Below are positions 1-6,677 of a stretch of 24,893 nt of DNA, in pieces. Source of the DNA: a virus. Below the pieces are notes generated by a model. It ran no database searches. It was not told the DNA's origin and worked only from the letters and a program-made list of their open reading frames with translations. Made by a program: the position numbers and the translations under genes. The stretch is taken from the IMG/VR virus record IMGVR_UViG_3300025108_000361, positions 1 to 24,893 of that record; one strand, given 5' to 3'. Each line of letters starts with the position of its first letter. Position 1 is the first letter of the stretch.

Positions 1-600
1 GTATCTAGTCTTTTTATCTCCTGGATGACCTCTAACAATTATTGGTCTATCCGTAATCTCTCTTAGTGTTGCAATAGTATCGTTTGCCCATTGTACGCTG
101 TTATACCCACGCATACTCCAACCACCGTTACGTTGCAAACAAACTAGAATATGATTACCACTTGTTCTCCATGGCTTCATTTGTATACCTAGTTTGCTAC
201 TAATTTTTGTCCATCTGTTAGGATCAACATCTGTATCAAAGTAAAATCCTGTTGTAGGAAACACACCATTGAAACTATATCTTAAATAACGATTTACATT
301 TCCGCTATCATATGCTAAGAATAAGTTACTGTCTACAATTAATGCTTTTTTACCGTTATTAATTTGTTGTTCAACTGCATTTCTTCTTAAAACTAAATGA
401 GGTGCAGTTTTTCCATGCTCGTGTACAAAGCCTTGTATAAGTGCAACATCAGCATTTGGTACAACTTGCATTGCTGTTTGTGCAATAGCAGTATCGCCAG
501 AATTTCGTACTCCAGTTAAAAAATTATCTAGGATCATAGGTTTCTCTAGATTATTATTATGCGGTGGAATACCTCCGTAATATGCTACTGCTACTGTCAT
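1..600 (-). CDS. GT-B-like glycan-cassette protein, partial (C-terminus beyond window)
   Basis: The reading frame is open from the ATG at 600 to the window edge (200 codons), so the C-terminal part is missing. The start overlaps the stop of the upstream gene in an ATGA arrangement, which indicates translational coupling. The visible part shares landmarks with the three downstream-named paralogues in this cluster: a segment VDSNLFLAYDSG that corresponds to the YIDTGYFGN block, a K-P-W block (MKPWRTSGNHILV) and a TDRPIIVRGHP block. The last resembles the inter-domain segment of GT-B glycosyltransferases. The N-terminus differs (MTVAVAYYGG, followed by ILDNFLTGVRNSGD), so this is the most divergent member. 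The C-terminal N-S-x-A-A-x-E motif seen in the relatives would lie outside the window. A glycosyltransferase role is inferred from the paralogy. The acceptor and donor are unknown. Confidence 0.6.
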   Translation of the reverse strand, partial: MTVAVAYYGGIPPHNNNLEKPMILDNFLTGVRNSGDTAIAQTAMQVVPNADVALIQGFVHEHGKTAPHLVLRRNAVEQQINNGKKALIVDSNLFLAYDSGNVNRYLRYSFNGVFPTTGFYFDTDVDPNRWTKISSKLGIQMKPWRTSGNHILVCLQRNGGWSMRGYNSVQWANDTIATLREITDRPIIVRGHPGDKKTRY

Positions 601-1703
601 GGTAATCTCTTTACATTCTTAATTGCTACACCATTCATAAGCTCTTCTTTTGTGTATTGAGAGTATGAAAGCATACATAACCAAGAACCTAAGTTACCTC
701 GATATAAATCATTAATATCTGAAAGTTTGTTTCTTGTAACTGGATTAGTAATGTGTCTATCTAGTGTAATTGCAGGTACGCCAGCCCATATTGCTTCAGT
801 TGCTGCGTTACTATTGATGTTCACTACACAGTAATAATCGTCATTTAAGAGCTCTTTATGTAAATTACTTCTCTTCTTTTTAGGTGCTTTCTTTCTAAAT
901 CTAATACGTTTGTCTGTATACTTGCGTAACTCTTTTGCTACATCATACTTCCATGTCTTTAGATCTACGTGCATAATACTTGCTGCAAAAGGACCAGGTT
1001 CGATTACGTAAATAATTTCTCCGTCCTTTCTCCAAGGATTAGGAAACGTCTTAAAATTACCTAATCTATCTGCTGGCGCATCAAATGACTTACCGTAGTG
1101 CAAATGACTACGTACAACTCTATGCCATACTTTGCTTGTTTCTAAAAAGTTAGTGTACCCACTATCAATAAACCAAAAAGGATAATTGTTATCAATTTTT
1201 CCAACAAGTAAATCTTCGTTACCTACAGTGTTTCTAATTAAACAATCTTCTTCTAAACTGTTAAAATCTCTTCTACGAACGTAAGTATTATCTTTACCAT
1301 CGCCTACCCATTGCCCTGTACCTTTTACAAAGTTTTTATAACGAGCCTTTTTATACGATTCAAATATATTTTCAATACCAAACGCATCAATAAAATATTC
1401 TATGTTATTATGAATAGCATCAAAGTAAGCATTACGTATGTGACCTTTGTTGGTATTAACTACGTCTACCCACTCATCTAAATCTCTACGCACAGCCTTA
1501 AACAATTTATCTTTGAACTTTTTCTTTTCTTCTTTATCAAGTTCACGTCTAGGATCTTTCCATTTAGCTCTTTTACTAATATGGTCTTGAATGTATGTTG
1601 CTGTATACCTGTCTTGAATATTAAACTTGTAAAGTTCTTGTGGAACAGGCACTAGCGATAACAAATAGTTTGCAATCTCTTTGTCATTCATTAATAGTTT
1701 CAT
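597..1703 (-). CDS. GT-B-like putative glycosyltransferase (paralogue B, long form)
   Basis: This 368-residue protein is the longest of four related proteins in the cluster. The C-terminal half carries the family blocks: FWFIDSGYTNF (about residue 175), VWHRVVRSHLHYG, NPWRKDGEIIYV, a TDKRIRFRKK segment, and NSNAATEAIWAGVPAITLD. The last block resembles the nucleotide-sugar-side motif of GT-B enzymes and capsule-synthesis proteins (small/Ser-rich loop, then E, then G-x-P). About 150 N-terminal residues, rich in Lys, Arg and aromatics, have no counterpart in the shorter paralogues. The start overlaps the stop of the upstream gene (TAATG). The reaction and substrate cannot be read from the sequence. 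Membership of a glycan-modifying cassette is inferred from the motif and the neighbours, which are a GT-A enzyme and a sugar nucleotidyltransferase. Confidence 0.65.
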   Translation of the reverse strand: MKLLMNDKEIANYLLSLVPVPQELYKFNIQDRYTATYIQDHISKRAKWKDPRRELDKEEKKKFKDKLFKAVRRDLDEWVDVVNTNKGHIRNAYFDAIHNNIEYFIDAFGIENIFESYKKARYKNFVKGTGQWVGDGKDNTYVRRRDFNSLEEDCLIRNTVGNEDLLVGKIDNNYPFWFIDSGYTNFLETSKVWHRVVRSHLHYGKSFDAPADRLGNFKTFPNPWRKDGEIIYVIEPGPFAASIMHVDLKTWKYDVAKELRKYTDKRIRFRKKAPKKKRSNLHKELLNDDYYCVVNINSNAATEAIWAGVPAITLDRHITNPVTRNKLSDINDLYRGNLGSWLCMLSYSQYTKEELMNGVAIKNVKRLP

Positions 1704-2482
1704 TAAGAGTATTTCTCCACTAGTTTATATGCACGGCCCTGTTCTACTTCATCAAATGTAAATTGTCCATAGGCTAAACTATGACAGTGCTGTAATATTT
1801 TATCTGCTTCAGGTTTGTAAGGATTACTAAGCTGACTCAGATCGGTTGAGGCTAACGGTGATGCTGCACAAGGAACACTTACAAATGCTGGTACACCGTA
1901 TAGTACTGATTCTAGTGCTGCCATGCTATTCATTGCGACAGTAGCATACACACCAGTTTCAAATGCGTCATATATTGAATATTCAAAGTTACGTTCTGTA
2001 CGTGAACCTTTTACTCTTACTTCAATAGGTAAGTCGCAGTATTTTTTAATAGTCTTTGTAGTTTGTTTGACCCATTTATCGTAATCAATGTCATACCAAA
2101 CACATGCTTTAGGATTAGGCATTACTAAAAGAATTTTCTTATCGTAATTTTTCCATCCTTTCCACACTAGTCTTGGATCATCTTCAACTAACATGTTCCA
2201 TCTATCGTTTGGTATGTTGGGTCTAAAAGTAGAAAGTTGGTTTTCGTTTTTAACAATACGATGCCATTTCTTTCCACCTTTTTTATTACCTGGACTAGGA
2301 AAGTTTCCAAAGTATCCAGTATCAATATACCAATAATCTCTGTTCTCTTTTACACAGTTATCAGCATGTTGTTTTTTGATTACCCCTCTGATGACCATTG
2401 GCTTTTCAGTTTCAGACGATTCAACAGTTAGTTTGTTGCCTGATCCTTCTACCAATATTTCTTCAGGAGATATTTTGTCCAT
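1703..2482 (-). CDS. GT-B-like putative glycosyltransferase (paralogue C)
   Basis: This 259-residue paralogue has the ordered blocks PMVIRGVIKK, YWYIDTGYFGN, KKWHRIVKN, KKILLVMPNP, LPIEVRVKGSR and NSMAALESVLYGVPAFVSV. The conserved order, and the N-S-x-A-A-x-E-S-V-x-x-G-x-P element near residue 185, support a shared GT-B-like fold with the genes at 597-1703 and 3171-4004. No signal peptide or membrane segment is apparent, so it is probably cytoplasmic. Its start overlaps the preceding stop (TAATG), so expression is coupled to the GT-A gene upstream. Against 3171-4004 it looks like a relatively recent duplication: the YFGN and WHRIVKN blocks are nearly identical while the tails differ. The acceptor and sugar are unknown. 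Confidence 0.65.
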   Translation of the reverse strand: MDKISPEEILVEGSGNKLTVESSETEKPMVIRGVIKKQHADNCVKENRDYWYIDTGYFGNFPSPGNKKGGKKWHRIVKNENQLSTFRPNIPNDRWNMLVEDDPRLVWKGWKNYDKKILLVMPNPKACVWYDIDYDKWVKQTTKTIKKYCDLPIEVRVKGSRTERNFEYSIYDAFETGVYATVAMNSMAALESVLYGVPAFVSVPCAASPLASTDLSQLSNPYKPEADKILQHCHSLAYGQFTFDEVEQGRAYKLVEKYS

Positions 2483-3180
2483 TAAAGATTAACCTTAAAT
2501 TTCATCATCTCAAATAATTCTCTTTTCCATTGTTTATGGTAAGTGCATCTACGATAATTGTCAAACCAAGGTCCGCCTTCTGTATAATGAATTGCTTTTG
2601 GTTTACTATCTTCTGTTTCTTCATACCAGTCAACTAACCAATTCCATTCTTTACCTAGCTCACCAATTTCACTGTCATCTAACCAACTAAATCTATGTAA
2701 GTATGCACCTGTAATAGCAGGGTCATTTACAAGATCCATAGTAATCTTTTTGTTACTAGGATGTCCACAGTTGTATAAAATTACACTTGACCAATTTTTA
2801 CGTGGGTATATAGTTTGTTTTTGTCCGTCCATTTTTACACCTTCCTTAGGTGTATAATCATGTTGCACACACATAACTGCATACTTGTCATCTGCTTGAT
2901 CAAATAGTTCTTTTATGTCTGTTAAAAAGATAATGTCGCTATCACAAAACAATGCCCAGCCATCAAAGTTTGTAAGCTCTGGTACTAAAAAGCGTGTAAA
3001 TGTAAATTCTGTTGACGCTAATTTATCTACAGGTCGATGATACCAACCTTGTTCTCTTAATTCATTTTGTTTTAACGGTGTTACTGATACGTTTTCATTT
3101 CTTGTTAAGATACTGTGTCTGCAAACTTGATATGCAATATCTTCTCTAGTATCGTATCCTACGAATACTTTTAAGTCCAT
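2482..3180 (-). CDS. GT-A-fold glycosyltransferase (GT8-like)
   Basis: The protein (232 aa) opens with a beta strand followed by GYDTRED, as in GT8-type nucleotide-sugar transferases. It has an aspartate motif FCDSDIIF at residues 78-85 (DSD at 80-82, equivalent to the metal- and UDP-sugar-binding DxD). The C-terminal HYTEGGPWFDNYRRC segment resembles the second metal-site histidine and acceptor region of that superfamily. A retaining transfer from a nucleotide sugar is the family's usual reaction; the substrate here is unknown. The start has a clear Shine-Dalgarno (GGAGG, 5 bp upstream of the ATG) and lies 10 bp inside the end of the upstream gene. It sits inside the block of GT-B-like paralogues, which argues for joint work on one glycan. 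Confidence 0.75.
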   Translation of the reverse strand: MDLKVFVGYDTREDIAYQVCRHSILTRNENVSVTPLKQNELREQGWYHRPVDKLASTEFTFTRFLVPELTNFDGWALFCDSDIIFLTDIKELFDQADDKYAVMCVQHDYTPKEGVKMDGQKQTIYPRKNWSSVILYNCGHPSNKKITMDLVNDPAITGAYLHRFSWLDDSEIGELGKEWNWLVDWYEETEDSKPKAIHYTEGGPWFDNYRRCTYHKQWKRELFEMMKFKVNL

Positions 3181-4004
3181 TGTTCCTCCAAATACGCTCT
3201 TGCTTTTCCTGTGCGTAGTTCACTGTCGTGAAATTGACCTGCTGCTAAATGACAGCCCCAAGCAAATAATTTATCACTGCTTGGATAATACGGTTTTTCT
3301 ATTAATGATAAGTCTTGTAGTCCGACTGGGTTTGCTGCACTAACAGGCGCTAACGTAAATACCGGAATACCCTGAAATACACTCTCAACTGCTGCATTAC
3401 TATTAAATGTAACAAGAGCGTACACATCGTCGTCTAAGGCTTCTTCTAGCGTGTTGTGTAGCATTCTATCTACTCTTTGTTTATTACGTTGTCTAATTTC
3501 GATAGGTCTGTCAGTGTGTTGTTTTAGTGTATTAACAGTTTCTGCTAACCACTCTTCTAAATCAAGATCATAAAACTTCATAGGCTTTTCGTCTGGTGCT
3601 GCAATAAGAATCTTTCTACCTTTCTTATTCCATGGCCTAAACTTTTTGCCGAAGCCTTCAAATCTCTGAGATGGTCTGTCAATTAGTTTATTATGTTGTA
3701 GATTGTTCTTTACAATACGATGCCAAAATTTCCAACCATTAGGATTACTAGGACTTACTTCATTACCAAAGTATCCTGTATCCATATAATAAAAATCTCT
3801 GCCATCTTCCCAACATCTATGCATCCACTTCTTTTTTAGAATACCTCGTAATACAATTGGATCTTCAGAAGCATCATAATCAAACGTGTTTGAATCTTGA
3901 ACAGGTTGATTACATCCTCTAGCAAAGCGATTTATATAAGGGTCTTTTTTACCCTTGCTTACAAAAATCCAATTAGTCACGTCTTTCAATATCCTCTTCA
4001 ACAC
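3171..4004 (-). CDS. GT-B-like putative glycosyltransferase (paralogue D)
   Basis: This 277-residue paralogue has PIVLRGILKKK, FYYMDTGYFGN, FWHRIVKNN, RPWNKKGRKILI, DRPIEIRQRN and NSNAAVESVFQGIPVFTLA in the same order as the neighbouring paralogues. GTG at 4004 is the start given here. It overlaps the end of the nucleotidyltransferase gene by 32 bp, with a weak GGGGAAG upstream, so an internal start a few codons later is possible. The C-terminal block WGCHLAAGQF matches CHSLAYGQF in 1703-2482 and SYSQYT in 597-1703, and is therefore part of the family core. The role is inferred as a glycosyltransferase or glycan-binding protein of the cassette. No catalytic residue can be assigned with certainty. 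Confidence 0.65.
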   Translation of the reverse strand: MLKRILKDVTNWIFVSKGKKDPYINRFARGCNQPVQDSNTFDYDASEDPIVLRGILKKKWMHRCWEDGRDFYYMDTGYFGNEVSPSNPNGWKFWHRIVKNNLQHNKLIDRPSQRFEGFGKKFRPWNKKGRKILIAAPDEKPMKFYDLDLEEWLAETVNTLKQHTDRPIEIRQRNKQRVDRMLHNTLEEALDDDVYALVTFNSNAAVESVFQGIPVFTLAPVSAANPVGLQDLSLIEKPYYPSSDKLFAWGCHLAAGQFHDSELRTGKARAYLEEQWT

Positions 4005-4755
4005 AGGCTTCCCCGTATTGAACTTCTAGTATGTGTGTTAAATCATCTGTGGGGTTACTTGCTTTATGCCAAGTACCTACTGAAATATCATATCCTTTTG
4101 TTAAGGGTAAAAGCTCTACAGTATCACTAATGTTGTTCCACTCTGTTTGCATTTTAACTTTGCCTTTTAGTACATACCAATGTTCTGATCTTTGAAAGTG
4201 TCTTTGATCAGAAAGACATGCACCTGGCTCAATTACTAATTCTTTAATTTTAAAATTGTTTTCAGGTTGATGATCTAATACTCTATACCAACCCCATTTG
4301 CGTTTTGTTTTAGGTGTTTTCCATTCTCCTAAAATCCAACTTGAACTGTTCTTTTTGTCTGTTCCGCCAACACCAAATTTAAATTCTACTCTTTTGTTGT
4401 CAGCAAATTTTGTTACTTCTGGTGAATTGCCTTCACCTCTATCACCGCCATTAGCAAACACTATCATGTCATGCATTGTTTCAGATGTTTTAAGTGCTAC
4501 TTCTATTGCACCACATGCAGATCCTTCCTTATCATCATCAAATGTAATAACATTGTCTACTACAGCAAGTTCTTTAATAATAGCAATTCTTTCTTGTACA
4601 GGCATAAACGGCATGCCTTTTTTGTTTGTTAACCATTCGTCACTGTTAACACCAACCCATAACTCGTTACCAAGTTCTTTGGCTGCTTTGAAATAGGCTA
4701 TATGCCCACTGTGTAAGGGATCAAACCCGCCTGTTACTAGTACGATTCTTTTCAT
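3973..4755 (-). CDS. Sugar nucleotidyltransferase (HldE-C/TagD-like) fused to a type II mannose-6-phosphate isomerase-like cupin
   Basis: Residues 1-140 form a cytidylyltransferase-like domain: VTGGFDPLHSGH carries the HxGH nucleotide-binding signature at 15-18, and VGVNSDEWL and QERIAII match the ADP-heptose synthase C-domain / glycerol-3-phosphate cytidylyltransferase pattern. Residues 152-260 form a cupin of the ManC/AlgA C-terminal type: WGWYRVLD, a basic and acidic metal-site stretch QRHFQRSEHWYVLKG at 184-198, GTWHKASNP and EVQYGEACVEEDIERRD. The expected role is activation of a sugar or alditol phosphate, with the cupin acting as isomerase or epimerase on a related sugar. This is the first gene of the glycan operon. 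The ATG at 4755 follows a perfect TATAAATA box by 5 bp and has no Shine-Dalgarno. I see no linker frameshift, so the fusion looks genuine. Confidence 0.8.
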   Translation of the reverse strand: MKRIVLVTGGFDPLHSGHIAYFKAAKELGNELWVGVNSDEWLTNKKGMPFMPVQERIAIIKELAVVDNVITFDDDKEGSACGAIEVALKTSETMHDMIVFANGGDRGEGNSPEVTKFADNKRVEFKFGVGGTDKKNSSSWILGEWKTPKTKRKWGWYRVLDHQPENNFKIKELVIEPGACLSDQRHFQRSEHWYVLKGKVKMQTEWNNISDTVELLPLTKGYDISVGTWHKASNPTDDLTHILEVQYGEACVEEDIERRD

Positions 4756-4760
4756 ACTAG

Positions 4761-4768
4761 TATTTATA
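4761..4768 (-). promoter_or_regulatory. T4-type late promoter, leaderless arrangement (glycan operon)
   Basis: On the minus strand the box is TATAAATA, a perfect match to the T4 late consensus. It is followed by CTAGT and then the ATG at 4755. The 5-bp spacing puts the expected transcription start at or next to the A of the start codon. No Shine-Dalgarno is visible upstream. Confidence 0.75.
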
Positions 4769-4790
4769 TGCGCAGTTTATGTAAAGAAAA

Positions 4791-5246
4791 TTAAATGGTT
4801 GCGTCGTCCAAACCAGCTGTTCTTAGTTTGACGATATTAGATACTTGCCATTGTTTAATGTCTAGTCCTTTGATAATGCCTAGCCATTTATTACGTAATA
4901 ATGCAAACTCGTTAATAATTTTTTCAAAGTCTACAACATCAGCTTCGCCATCTACAAATTTTTCAGCATCTCTAGAACTTAATTGACGTTGATAATTTTC
5001 AACATATTTTCTAAAGTGTGTGCTACGTAAACGGCGAAGCTCAATGTTTAAATATTCGAGTATTGCTTCGATCTCTTGTAACTGACCAAATCTAGTTTCT
5101 ACAATTGCAGGCATTTGTGCTGATGCTTTTTCAAGACGTCCAACAACATTTGTTTCTTTTTTAGCCTGTAATAATTCTGCTTCGTAGTACTGCACAGCGG
5201 CAGGTATCTTCGAAATATCTTTAGAAACTTGATCGTACCAGTTCAT
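4791..5246 (-). CDS. uvsY: UvsY-like recombination mediator
   Basis: The protein has 151 residues (T4 UvsY has 137) and is predicted to be largely helical. The C-terminal block LRNKWLGIIKGLDIKQWQV followed by LRTAGLDDATI matches the conserved end of UvsY homologues in marine T4-like phages as I recall them. UvsY loads UvsX onto gp32-coated single-stranded DNA. It is last in the order gp32 - uvsX - small protein - uvsY on one strand, so the three interacting proteins share a transcription unit. The start at 5246 has a GAGG Shine-Dalgarno and touches the stop of the upstream gene. No terminator is seen between this stop and the late promoter of the glycan operon, so read-through into that operon is possible. 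Confidence 0.8.
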   Translation of the reverse strand: MNWYDQVSKDISKIPAAVQYYEAELLQAKKETNVVGRLEKASAQMPAIVETRFGQLQEIEAILEYLNIELRRLRSTHFRKYVENYQRQLSSRDAEKFVDGEADVVDFEKIINEFALLRNKWLGIIKGLDIKQWQVSNIVKLRTAGLDDATI

Positions 5247-5501
5247 TTAATCCTCATCGTCCCAAATTGCATCTTCGACGTCTTCATCGTAATTAGTGTC
5301 GCCGTCATCTTCGTCTTCAGTTACATACTCAATTGCAGTATCCAAGTATGTGTCAATACCAAAGAGTTCGTTGATTGCAATTTCAGATACTCCGTGGTCC
5401 ACTAAAGCAGTAACAAAGTTTTTTGCTACTTCTTGTTTTTCCTTCTCAGGAACATGTTCTGACACTACGTTCCAAATGTCAGCAATAAGATCAGATTGCA
5501 T
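5247..5501 (-). CDS. Conserved-type small acidic protein of the recombination module
   Basis: This protein has 84 residues. Residues 1-60 look helical (NVVSEHVPEKEKQEVAKNFV). The tail from about residue 61 is almost entirely Asp and Glu (EDEDDGDTNYDEDVEDAIWDDED), giving a strongly acidic C-terminus. I do not recognise a named family, although small proteins of this general kind sit next to uvsX/uvsY in related phages as far as I recall. It lies 14 bp after the uvsX stop and abuts uvsY. A GGAG Shine-Dalgarno sits about 10 bp before the ATG. An acidic tail in this module might mimic DNA or contact gp32 or UvsX, as the acidic gp32 tail does in T4; this is speculation. Confidence 0.7.
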   Translation of the reverse strand: MQSDLIADIWNVVSEHVPEKEKQEVAKNFVTALVDHGVSEIAINELFGIDTYLDTAIEYVTEDEDDGDTNYDEDVEDAIWDDED

Positions 5502-5515
5502 AGATTTCTACTCCA

Positions 5516-6589
5516 TTATTCAGTTGGTTGTTCTTCGAAGACTTCCTCGTCGACCTCGACAGGTGTCTCTGTTACAGGTGTATTTATGATATCGTCCATA
5601 ATTATCTGTAATTTATCTCCAGTCCATGCTTTTCGATATTCTAGCATAACTTCGCCAGTTGCTGGACTTGTATACTCAAGTCTATTACCTGACTTTTTAA
5701 GATATCCTTTTGCTTCGAACAATTCAATCAACCCACTGTGTGGATCCATGCCTGTTTCGTATGGTATTTCAACTTGTACACTTTCAAATGGTTTGTTGTA
5801 ACGTGTTTTCATTACCTTACACGCTGCTCTAATACCATGTACTTGTGAAGTTTTGTTACCGTCTGCGTCTACTTTAAGTTTAAGTTTCTTAATAGCTACA
5901 ACAATACTAGAAGCATATACAAACCCTTGTCCACCGCTAATCTTATCATCTGGATCAAACATATCCTGTGATGCATACGTGTGGTTAGTACATACCATAC
6001 CTACATTGTAACTACCAATCATGTTAACTGTGTTACGAACAAGTGCAGTCAATGCCTTAGGCTTACGACCCATGTCACCTTTCATATCACCTTTTTGGAA
6101 TTGGTCAACGTCAGTAGGTGTTAATAACATACCTAACGAATCAATTACAAATAATACTTTAGGACGTTCTTCTTCAGTCATATCACGATATTCTTTCATG
6201 AACTCTGATACTGTTTTAGCAACGTCATCAATCATTGACATGTTAAGTTTAAGTAGTTTATCTTCTGAAGTATCTACGTCAAGTGCTTGTAGCCACGCTT
6301 CGTCAAGTGCGTTCTCTGAGTCAATAAGAACTACAAAGATGCCTTGTTCTTGTGCAGCCTTTACAATGTTTGCTGAACAGAAGTAACTCTTACCACTACC
6401 TGATTCACCTGCAAACACTGTTACCTTACCAAGTGGAACACCTTTATTAAAGTCACCACTTACAAGATAGTTTAGTGCATAGTTTCCTGTGCTGACCCAA
6501 TCAGTTGGATCATTAAAGCCAATACCAAGTCCGTCAATGCTCTTAGTGATTGTCTTTCTGAATTTACTTATATCAAATGCTTTCGCCAT
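5516..6589 (-). CDS. uvsX: UvsX RecA-like recombinase
   Basis: This 357-residue RecA-family ATPase (T4 UvsX has 391) polymerises on single-stranded DNA and drives strand exchange in recombination-dependent replication. The Walker A motif is GESGSGKS at residues 61-68. The Walker B strand is VLFVIDSLG near residue 150. The FNDPTDWVSTGNYALNYLVSG stretch (split here as FNDPTDWVST and GNYALNYLVSG) is typical of UvsX rather than bacterial RecA. The ISGGQG segment (around residue 220) lies where DNA-binding loop 2 is expected. The C-terminus is acidic (VDEEVFEEQPTE). The start has AGGAAAGG upstream. It follows gp32 and a structured intercistronic segment. Confidence 0.93.
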   Translation of the reverse strand: MAKAFDISKFRKTITKSIDGLGIGFNDPTDWVSTGNYALNYLVSGDFNKGVPLGKVTVFAGESGSGKSYFCSANIVKAAQEQGIFVVLIDSENALDEAWLQALDVDTSEDKLLKLNMSMIDDVAKTVSEFMKEYRDMTEEERPKVLFVIDSLGMLLTPTDVDQFQKGDMKGDMGRKPKALTALVRNTVNMIGSYNVGMVCTNHTYASQDMFDPDDKISGGQGFVYASSIVVAIKKLKLKVDADGNKTSQVHGIRAACKVMKTRYNKPFESVQVEIPYETGMDPHSGLIELFEAKGYLKKSGNRLEYTSPATGEVMLEYRKAWTGDKLQIIMDDIINTPVTETPVEVDEEVFEEQPTE

Positions 6590-6618
6590 AATTACCTTTC
6601 CTATGTGTTAAAGTGTGG

Positions 6619-6670
6619 TGTGGAAGATCTCGCTGGTTACCGAACGGAGATTTTAGCCGGAACTTCCACA
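6619..6670 (-). promoter_or_regulatory. Structured intercistronic element between gp32 and uvsX
   Basis: Between the gp32 stop and the uvsX start, TGTGGAAG (6619-6626) pairs perfectly with CTTCCACA (6663-6670). Inside this, ATCTC (6627-6631) pairs with GAGAT (6647-6651), and a GTT/AAC mini-stem (6636-6638 with 6643-6645) closes a four-base loop. On the minus strand no T-run follows the outer stem, so it is not a standard terminator. It may be an RNase-processing, stability or translational-control element of the gp32 transcript; its function is unknown. Confidence 0.5.
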
Positions 6671-6677
6671 TACACAA

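Noticed and set aside
9-24. A 16-bp exact repeat (TCTTTTTATCTCCTGG) at 9-24 and 20349-20364
   Set aside because: The first copy is inside coding sequence and the second is the gp18 ribosome-binding region. One 16-mer match in a 25-kb AT-rich window is close to chance, and nothing else links the two sites.
4298-4696. Plus-strand 132-aa frame
   Set aside because: Antisense to the nucleotidyltransferase-cupin gene, which has clear motifs in the other strand.
1-4755. Phage DNA hypermodification system (as in T4 glucosylation)
   Set aside because: No hydroxymethylase or base-modifying gene is in the window, and the cassette has a late promoter after replication genes; a surface glycan role fits better, though the rest of the genome could change this.
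6617-6670. Glutamine-II (downstream-peptide) type riboswitch or similar
   Set aside because: GGAAGT and CGTTC fragments are present, but their order does not match the motif as I recall it, so no known riboswitch is claimed.
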